From contig RFIM01000310.1 of assembly GCA_003695215.1 (NCBI GenBank), positions 1 through 11,673 on the forward strand: a stretch of DNA of 11,673 bases. Reading direction: 5' to 3'. A program made the translations under genes and the position numbers. Shown here piece after piece: positions 6,954-11,673 of this stretch. Within the stretch, counting starts at the first letter, position 1. The number at the start of each line of letters is the position of its first letter. The stretch is from Chloroflexota bacterium. GTDB lineage: Bacteria > Chloroflexota > Anaerolineae > Aggregatilineales > UBA2796. The notes beneath the pieces were generated by a model. It had not been told where the DNA came from and ran no database searches. It was given only the letters and a program-made list of their open reading frames with translations.

Positions 6954-8927
6954 TCAAACGTCGACGACGCGCACAGCCGTTTGTACCACGCCCGTGCGCC
7001 CATCGCGATACTTGACCTCAGCGCGCACCTGGACGCTCTCAGCGCCGCTATAGATCGCCTCGATGATCTCACGGTAGCGCTCCGCCAGGAAGCCGCGCCG
7101 CAGCTTGCGCGTGCGCGTCAGCTCTGCCTCGTCCGCATCAAACGCCTTGTGCAAAATGCTGAAGCGCTTGATGCGAATCGCTTCAGGCAGCGTGGCATTC
7201 ACGCGCTGCACATCCTTGCGAATCAGGTTGTAGACTTCAGGCTTCTGTGAGAGATCGACAAATGTAGTGAAGCTGACGCGATGCTTCTCAGCCCAGCGCG
7301 CCACATTATCAAATTGGATGATGATCAGCGCGCCTACAAAGTCGCGCTCGGCGCTACCCAGCGCCATGGCATCCTGGATGTACGAGCTGAAGCGCAGGCG
7401 CACTTCGATATACTGCGGGCTGAAGTACTCGCCGCTAGCTAACGGCACAAGGTCTTTGACGCGATCAAGGTAGATCAGATGCCCTTCCGCGTTCAGGTAG
7501 CCCGCGTCGCCTGTGTGGAACCAGCCTTCAGCGTCAAGCGCTTTCGCCGTTGCCTCAGGCGCTTTGTAATAACCTTGAAAGACGCTGCGGCTGCGGACGT
7601 ATATCTCATTGCGCTCGGCGATGCGAATCTCGACGCCTGGCGGCGGCTTGCCGACGGTCTCGAAGCGCACTTCGCCGCCATAATGCAGCGTATGCGTCTG
7701 GCATTCGGTCGAGCCATACAGATTCTTGAGCGTCACGCCGATGGCGCGGAACCAGCGTAGCGCATCTGGGCTGAGCGAGGCGCCACTGGTGTAGGCCTCG
7801 CGCATGTTGACCATGCCCAGCTTATCGCGCAGCGGATGGAAGATCAGCATGTCGCCAAGGGCATACAGCGCACGCCACCAGATCGGCACACGCCTGCCGC
7901 GATCTTCAAGGTCTACCACGCGATAGCCGACAGGCATGAACAGCGCATACAGCGCGCGGTTGATCCAATTGGCGTCGGTCATGCGCACTTGCACCATGCT
8001 CAGCAGGCTCTCCCACAGGCGGCTCGGGAACAGCAAGGCTGAGGGCGCGATCTCGCGAATGTCGTTTTGGATCGTCTCGGCGCGCTCAGGGAAATTGACC
8101 ACAGTGCCGATGCACACATGCGCCGTCAAGCCGAGCGACTGCTCAGTGATCCACGCCAATGGGCTAAATGAGACGTAATTATCCTCAGGGCGAATTGGCG
8201 CCACGGCAAAGACGTGCCGCATGCCATAAATCAGGTTGCGATGCGCGATCATGGCGCCTTTGGGCAAGCTGGTCGTGCCGCTAGTATAGCTGAAGATGGC
8301 GATGTCATCGCCTGTGCCTTGTGCCACTAGCTTCTCGAAGGCTTCAGGATGCTCAGCAGCGTAGGCGCGCCCTTTCTCCTCAACTTGCTGGAAGCTGAGC
8401 AGCCAATCGCTCCGATAATGCCACAAGCCTTTCTCGTCCCAGTAGATCACAGCGCGGATGTTCGGCACTGCCTCGCGCAGCTCGAGCATCTTATCGCACT
8501 GCTCTTGATCGTGCGCGATCACGAAGACCGAGTCCGAATCCTGCAGCACGTAGGCCAACTCCTGCGGATTGGCGTCTGTGAAAATACCGACGCTGATGCC
8601 GCCCGCCGCTTGGACGGCTAACTCTGCCCAGTAATACTCGGGATCATTATCGCCGATGATGCTGACCTTCTCGCCGCGCGCCAAGCCCAGGCTCACTAAA
8701 CCAAGGCAAAAATCGCGCATGTGAGCCAGGCTCTCGGCCCAAGTGTATTCCTGCCAAATACCGTAGCGCTTCTTGCGCATGGCAACCTTGTGCTGATCGT
8801 AGCGCTTCGCCATGGCTAGGAAATTCTTGGGCAGTGTGTCCAGCGCGGGATCGAGCGGCGCAAGGTGCGGATAGGCGCCCTCAGGCGCTGTGTGCGCTGC
8901 AGTCACTGGCTTTTGAAGAGCGACCAT
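6954..8927 (-). CDS. AMP-forming acyl-CoA synthetase (long-chain FadD15/FAA-type)
   Basis: 657 residues, the usual length for the long FadD15/Faa type. Motifs in order: P-loop YTSGTTSLPKG (214-224), FSPLAWITEQ (254-263), the adenine-site LYGSTECQT (403-411), GWFHTGDAGYL (468-478), the hinge YLDRVKDLV (486-494), and a C-terminal RTRKLRRGFL carrying the likely catalytic lysine K608. It turns a carboxylic acid, ATP and CoA into acyl-CoA, AMP and pyrophosphate in the cytosol. The P-loop has Ser220 where Gly is nearly always found. It lies between the livG and livH genes (6 and 23 bases apart), so the CoA ligase is made together with the transporter; this supports uptake coupled to CoA activation. 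The exact acid (long-chain, aromatic or other) is not decided by these motifs. GGAG (8937-8940) overlaps the livG stop and lies 9 bases before the ATG. Confidence 0.93.
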   Translation of the reverse strand: MVALQKPVTAAHTAPEGAYPHLAPLDPALDTLPKNFLAMAKRYDQHKVAMRKKRYGIWQEYTWAESLAHMRDFCLGLVSLGLARGEKVSIIGDNDPEYYWAELAVQAAGGISVGIFTDANPQELAYVLQDSDSVFVIAHDQEQCDKMLELREAVPNIRAVIYWDEKGLWHYRSDWLLSFQQVEEKGRAYAAEHPEAFEKLVAQGTGDDIAIFSYTSGTTSLPKGAMIAHRNLIYGMRHVFAVAPIRPEDNYVSFSPLAWITEQSLGLTAHVCIGTVVNFPERAETIQNDIREIAPSALLFPSRLWESLLSMVQVRMTDANWINRALYALFMPVGYRVVDLEDRGRRVPIWWRALYALGDMLIFHPLRDKLGMVNMREAYTSGASLSPDALRWFRAIGVTLKNLYGSTECQTHTLHYGGEVRFETVGKPPPGVEIRIAERNEIYVRSRSVFQGYYKAPEATAKALDAEGWFHTGDAGYLNAEGHLIYLDRVKDLVPLASGEYFSPQYIEVRLRFSSYIQDAMALGSAERDFVGALIIIQFDNVARWAEKHRVSFTTFVDLSQKPEVYNLIRKDVQRVNATLPEAIRIKRFSILHKAFDADEAELTRTRKLRRGFLAERYREIIEAIYSGAESVQVRAEVKYRDGRTGVVQTAVRVVDV

Positions 8928-8933
8928 GTTTTT

Positions 8934-9710
8934 CTACTCCGCTTGACCGAGATAAGCATTGATAACGGCTTGGTTAGTGCGAATCTCCTCAGGCGTGCCT
9001 TCGGCGATCTTACGCCCGAAATCCAGCACCACAATGCGCTGTGCGATATCCATCACTAAACCCATGTCATGTTCAATCAGCACAATGGTCACACCGCGCC
9101 GCTCGTGAATATCGAGGATGAAGCGCGCCATATCTTCCTTTTCTTCCACGTTCATGCCCGCCATAGGCTCGTCCAGCAGCAGCAGGCTCGGCTCCAGCGC
9201 CAAAGCGCGCCCAAGCTCGACGCGCTTGCGCAAGCCATAGCCCAGCTTGCCGACCACGCTCTTGCGGATGGATTGCATCTCAAGGAAGTCGATGATCTCT
9301 TCCACCACGCGTCGATGCTTGATCTCCTCGCGTTGCGCCATGCCCCAGAAGATCGCCTCGCCGATCAGATTGGAGCGCATGTGGATATGGCGCGCCGCCA
9401 TCAGGTTGTCCAGCGTGGTGGCATTGGTGTAGAGCGCAATGTTCTGAAAGGTGCGGGAGAGGCCGAGCTTGGCGCGCTGATAAGGCGGCAAGCGCGTGAT
9501 ATCCTGCCCATCCAGGAAGATGCGGCCGCTTTGCGGACGATAAAAGCCGCCAATGCTGTTGATGCAGCTCGTCTTGCCTGCGCCGTTCGGCCCAATCAAG
9601 GCCAGAATCTCGCCTGTGCGCACTTCAAAGGAGACATCATCCAAAGCTGTGATGCCGCCGAAGCGCAACGTCAGATTCTGCACGCGCAGCTTGATATTCG
9701 GTTGATCCAT
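8934..9710 (-). CDS. livG: LivG-type ABC transporter ATP-binding protein
   Basis: 258 residues, the usual LivG length (about 255). Walker A GPNGAGKT (40-47), Q-loop TFQN (Gln89), Walker B LLLLDEP (176-182) and the switch His in IEHDMGLVM (His214) are intact. The signature reads LGYGLRKRVELGRAL (156-170), the LivG-type variant of LSGGQ. The C-terminal FGRKIAEGTPEEI segment and AYLG end are typical. It forms the heterodimeric motor with LivF. It is the first gene of the minus-strand operon, facing gnd across a 160-base divergent spacer. An AGAAGG (9716-9721) lies 5 bases before the ATG. Confidence 0.94.
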   Translation of the reverse strand: MDQPNIKLRVQNLTLRFGGITALDDVSFEVRTGEILALIGPNGAGKTSCINSIGGFYRPQSGRIFLDGQDITRLPPYQRAKLGLSRTFQNIALYTNATTLDNLMAARHIHMRSNLIGEAIFWGMAQREEIKHRRVVEEIIDFLEMQSIRKSVVGKLGYGLRKRVELGRALALEPSLLLLDEPMAGMNVEEKEDMARFILDIHERRGVTIVLIEHDMGLVMDIAQRIVVLDFGRKIAEGTPEEIRTNQAVINAYLGQAE

Positions 9711-9768
9711 GAAAGCCTTCTAAAAAGCACTATTGGCTGAGCATCAAAAACTTTTCAGCCTGCTCACA

Positions 9769-9796
9769 AGTATAGCATTGAAAGCACAGCGCGCAA
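9769..9796 (-). promoter_or_regulatory. livG: Candidate promoter of the transporter operon
   Basis: Minus strand: -10 TATACT (9769-9774) preceded by TG one base away (extended -10, TGCTATACT), and a partial -35 TTGCGC (9791-9796) 16 bases upstream. Transcription would start near 9762, about 50 bases before the livG ATG. It is the only good candidate in the spacer for this direction. Confidence 0.55.
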
Positions 9797-9805
9797 TTGC
9801 CACTT

Positions 9806-9834
9806 TTGACAGCTCAGGTCCAGAGCGTTACTCT
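9806..9834 (+). promoter_or_regulatory. gnd: Candidate sigma-70-type promoter of gnd
   Basis: Perfect -35 TTGACA (9806-9811), a 17-base spacer, and TACTCT (9829-9834), which keeps the key T1, A2 and T6 of the -10 box. Transcription would start near 9841, about 30 bases before the gnd ATG. The -35 boxes of this and the opposite promoter are only 9 bases apart, so the two may compete or share a regulator. Confidence 0.6.
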
Positions 9835-9870
9835 TAGCCATGGTGTCCAAAGGACGAAAGCGAGCTGCAC

Positions 9871-11289
9871 ATGCAAGAATGCGATATCGGGCTGATTGGC
9901 CTAGCAGTCATGGGGCAAAACCTGGCCTTGAACATGGCGCGCAATGGCTACCGCGTGGCTGTCTACAACCGCACAGCCGCCATCACGGAGGAGTTCCTAG
10001 CACGCCACTCGGATGCGCCTATCGTCGGCGCACACGCCCTGAGCGACTTTGTGGCGCGCCTGAGCAAGCCGCGCAAGGTCTTGCTCATGGTCAAAGCTGG
10101 CGCGCCTGTGGATGCTGTGATTGATCAGCTGATCCCGCTGCTGGAAGCGGGCGATCTGATCATAGATGGCGGCAACAGCCACTTCACTGATACCGAGCAG
10201 CGCGAGGCGCGTTTGGCAGCGCACGGCATCCGCTTCTTAGGGCTGGGCGTCAGCGGCGGCGAGGAAGGCGCGCTCTGGGGCCCGAGCCTGATGCCGGGCG
10301 GCGCACCTGAAGCCTATGCCATGGTCGAGCCGCTCTTGACGGCTATCGCTGCCAAAGCGCCCAGCGACGGCGCGCCATGCGTCACCTATCTGGGGCGTGG
10401 CGGCGCTGGCCATTACGTCAAGATGGTGCACAACGGCATCGAGTACGGCGATATGCAGCTGATCGCCGAGAGCTACGACATCCTCAAGCGCGTGGTCGGC
10501 TTGAGCAACGCCGCCCTGGCTGAAGTCTTCACCGCTTGGAATCAAGGCGAGCTTGACTCGTTCTTGATCCAGATCACAGCGCAAATTTTCCGCAAGGCGG
10601 ACGATCAAGGTCAATCGGGCGAGCTGCTGGATTACATCCTGGACTCAGCAGGTCAGAAAGGCACGGGCAAATGGACGAGCCAAAACGCGCTTGATCTCGG
10701 CGTGCCGACGCACACGCTGACAGCCGCTGTGGAAGCGCGCATCATCTCTGCGCTCAAAGCCGAGCGCCTAGCAGCCAGCCGAGCGCTTGGCGCGCCTGCG
10801 CCCTACACGCTCAGCACAGAGCGCCAAGCCTTCATCGAGGCAGTGCGCCGCGCCTTGTACTGCAGCAAAATTGCTGCTTACGCTCAGGGCATGGCGCTGC
10901 TCAGCGCCGCAAGCCGCGAGTACGGCTATGCCATTCCGCTCGATAAGACTGCGGCGATCTGGCGCGCAGGCTGTATCATCCGTGCGCGCTTCCTCTCCGA
11001 TATCACTCAGGCCTATCACGACGATCCGAGCTTGCCGAATCTCATGCTGGCGCCGAAGTTCCGCGCCGCGCTCAGCGCCTACCAAGCCGAGTGGCGCGAT
11101 GTCATCGCCACAGCTATCCGCGCAGGCGTGCCGACGCCATCTTTCAGCGCTTCCCTGGCTTATTACGATAGCTATCGCAGCGAGCGCCTGCCCGCCAACT
11201 TGATTCAAGCTCAGCGCGACCTGTTCGGCGCGCACACCTTCCAGCGCCTTGACCGCGAAGGCACCTTCCACGCCGATTGGTCGAGCTAG
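9871..11289 (+). CDS. gnd: 6-phosphogluconate dehydrogenase, decarboxylating (NADP+)
   Basis: 472 residues, matching the family (about 468). It oxidises 6-phosphogluconate to ribulose 5-phosphate and CO2, making NADPH in the oxidative pentose phosphate pathway. Seen motifs: Rossmann start GLIGLAVMGQNLALNM (7-22), NRT (33-35, NADP-type phosphate contact at Arg34), IDGGNSHFTDTEQR (98-111), GVSGGEEGALWGPSLMPGG (126-144), and HYVKMVHNGIEYGDMQLIAE (181-200) with catalytic Lys184 and Glu191. Further on come LDSAGQKGTGKWTS (257-270), and the C-terminal QAQRDLFGAHTFQRLD (446-461) with substrate-contact Arg449 and His455 from the partner subunit. The start is set by alignment to the family N-terminus, although the ribosome site is poor: AAGGA lies 16 bases away. 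All expected key residues are present. It is transcribed away from the transporter operon and followed by a terminator. Confidence 0.97.
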   Translation: MQECDIGLIGLAVMGQNLALNMARNGYRVAVYNRTAAITEEFLARHSDAPIVGAHALSDFVARLSKPRKVLLMVKAGAPVDAVIDQLIPLLEAGDLIIDGGNSHFTDTEQREARLAAHGIRFLGLGVSGGEEGALWGPSLMPGGAPEAYAMVEPLLTAIAAKAPSDGAPCVTYLGRGGAGHYVKMVHNGIEYGDMQLIAESYDILKRVVGLSNAALAEVFTAWNQGELDSFLIQITAQIFRKADDQGQSGELLDYILDSAGQKGTGKWTSQNALDLGVPTHTLTAAVEARIISALKAERLAASRALGAPAPYTLSTERQAFIEAVRRALYCSKIAAYAQGMALLSAASREYGYAIPLDKTAAIWRAGCIIRARFLSDITQAYHDDPSLPNLMLAPKFRAALSAYQAEWRDVIATAIRAGVPTPSFSASLAYYDSYRSERLPANLIQAQRDLFGAHTFQRLDREGTFHADWSS

Positions 11290-11315
11290 CCCGAACCAAG
11301 CATGGCTTATTCAGC

Positions 11316-11350
11316 AGGGCAGAGCCACTTCTGGCCCTATTTTGAGTTTT
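11316..11350 (+). terminator. Rho-independent terminator after gnd
   Basis: AGGGCAGA (11316-11323) pairs with TCTGGCCCT (11330-11338) with one bulged C around a 6-base loop, followed by TTTTGAGTTTT (11340-11350). It begins 27 bases past the gnd stop, and it separates gnd from the malic enzyme gene. Confidence 0.6.
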
Positions 11351-11395
11351 AACAAGTAGCTGATTGGCAGTCACCTTCAGAAAGGCTTTGCTATC

Positions 11396-11673
11396 ATGAA
11401 AATTACACCTGAGGATGTCTTTGAGTATCACATGCGCGGTCGGCCTGGCAAGATCGAAGTCAAACCGACCAAGCCGCTGCTCACTCAGCGCGATCTCTCG
11501 CTCGCTTACTCGCCTGGCGTCGCTGAAGCCGTCTTGGCAGTCGAGGCTGATCCGCTTAAAGCCTACGACTACACGGCAAAGGGCAATCTTGTGGCTGTCG
11601 TCAGCAATGGCACAGCTATCCTCGGCCTGGGCGATCGCGGCGCGCTGGCCAGCAAGCCTGTCATGGAAGGCAA
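11396..11673 (+). CDS. maeB: Malic enzyme (oxaloacetate-decarboxylating), NADP type, N-terminal part (cut by window edge)
   Basis: The first 92 codons are visible. FEYHMRGRPGKIEV (9-22), QRDLSLAYSPGVAEAV (31-46), YTAKGNLVAVVSNGTAILGLGDRG (59-82) and KPVMEG (87-92) are hallmarks of bacterial malic enzymes. These turn malate into pyruvate and CO2 with reduction of NAD(P)+. Tyr38 in AYSPG is the likely catalytic tyrosine. The cofactor-binding domain lies outside the window, so NADP rather than NAD preference, and any fused phosphotransacetylase-like domain as in E. coli MaeB, cannot be decided. AAAGG (11381-11385) is 10 bases before the ATG. No clear promoter was found in the gap after the gnd terminator. 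Confidence 0.93.
   Translation, partial: MKITPEDVFEYHMRGRPGKIEVKPTKPLLTQRDLSLAYSPGVAEAVLAVEADPLKAYDYTAKGNLVAVVSNGTAILGLGDRGALASKPVMEG

Noticed and set aside
9069..9740. Long plus-strand open frame (223 codons) opposite livG
   Set aside because: It lies wholly antisense to a gene with every ABC-ATPase motif; its protein has no recognisable motif and is explained by high-GC codon bias.
9840..10124. Plus-strand open frame starting at ATG 9840, overlapping gnd in another frame
   Set aside because: It overlaps the conserved gnd N-terminus out of frame and shows no motif of its own; it begins at the expected gnd transcription start.
10768..11271. Minus-strand open frame (167 codons) inside gnd
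   Set aside because: Antisense shadow of a full-length, fully conserved 6-phosphogluconate dehydrogenase.
1..11673. Defence, mobile-element, CRISPR, tRNA or rRNA content
   Set aside because: No repeat-spacer pattern, transposase or integrase motif, terminal inverted repeats, toxin-antitoxin pair or structural RNA signature was seen; almost all DNA is covered by recognised metabolic and transport genes.

Overview
This is a GC-rich bacterial chromosome window (roughly 55-60% GC by eye) with tightly packed genes and Shine-Dalgarno sites. Nothing in it names the species. Protein style, and the pairing of a LIV-type transporter with acyl-CoA synthetases, fit a Chloroflexota-like or other free-living heterotroph, but that placement is weak inference. 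No RNA gene, insertion sequence, CRISPR array, phage gene or integration site was seen.

From about position 9770 down to position 1, all genes lie on the minus strand and look like one long operon with gaps mostly of 4-110 bases. In transcription order it holds: livG-type ATPase (8934-9710), a long-chain/aromatic-type acyl-CoA synthetase (6954-8927), livH-type permease (5839-6930), livM-type permease (4728-5834), a periplasmic amide/branched-chain-type binding protein (3264-4640), livF-type ATPase (2400-3194), a phenylacetate-CoA-ligase-like adenylating enzyme with a changed P-loop (1192-2385), a leucine-carboxyl-methyltransferase-like protein (289-1155), and the first 59 residues of a paralogous copy of that methyltransferase (1-179), which runs off the window. 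The five transporter parts form a complete import system. A CoA ligase sits between the ATPase and permease genes, which suggests that the imported solute is a hydrophobic carboxylic acid (fatty, aromatic or similar) trapped as its CoA ester, rather than leucine itself.

The binding-protein gene is bounded by structured intergenic DNA: an 11-bp perfect hairpin just after its stop, and a short hairpin plus three 10-bp-spaced AGTATR repeats before its start. This is consistent with separate control of its message level. Another perfect palindrome lies between the two methyltransferase copies.

A 160-base divergent spacer (9711-9870) holds back-to-back promoters. To its right, on the plus strand, are a full-length decarboxylating 6-phosphogluconate dehydrogenase (gnd, 9871-11289), a rho-independent terminator (11316-11350), and the first 92 codons of an NADP-type malic enzyme (maeB-like, 11396 to the window end). 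Both enzymes typically make NADPH and are ordinary central metabolism.

The least ordinary part is the left end of the operon: the P-loop-altered PaaK-like enzyme followed by tandem methyltransferases, attached to a transporter/CoA-ligase module. I see no sign of a defence system or mobile element.
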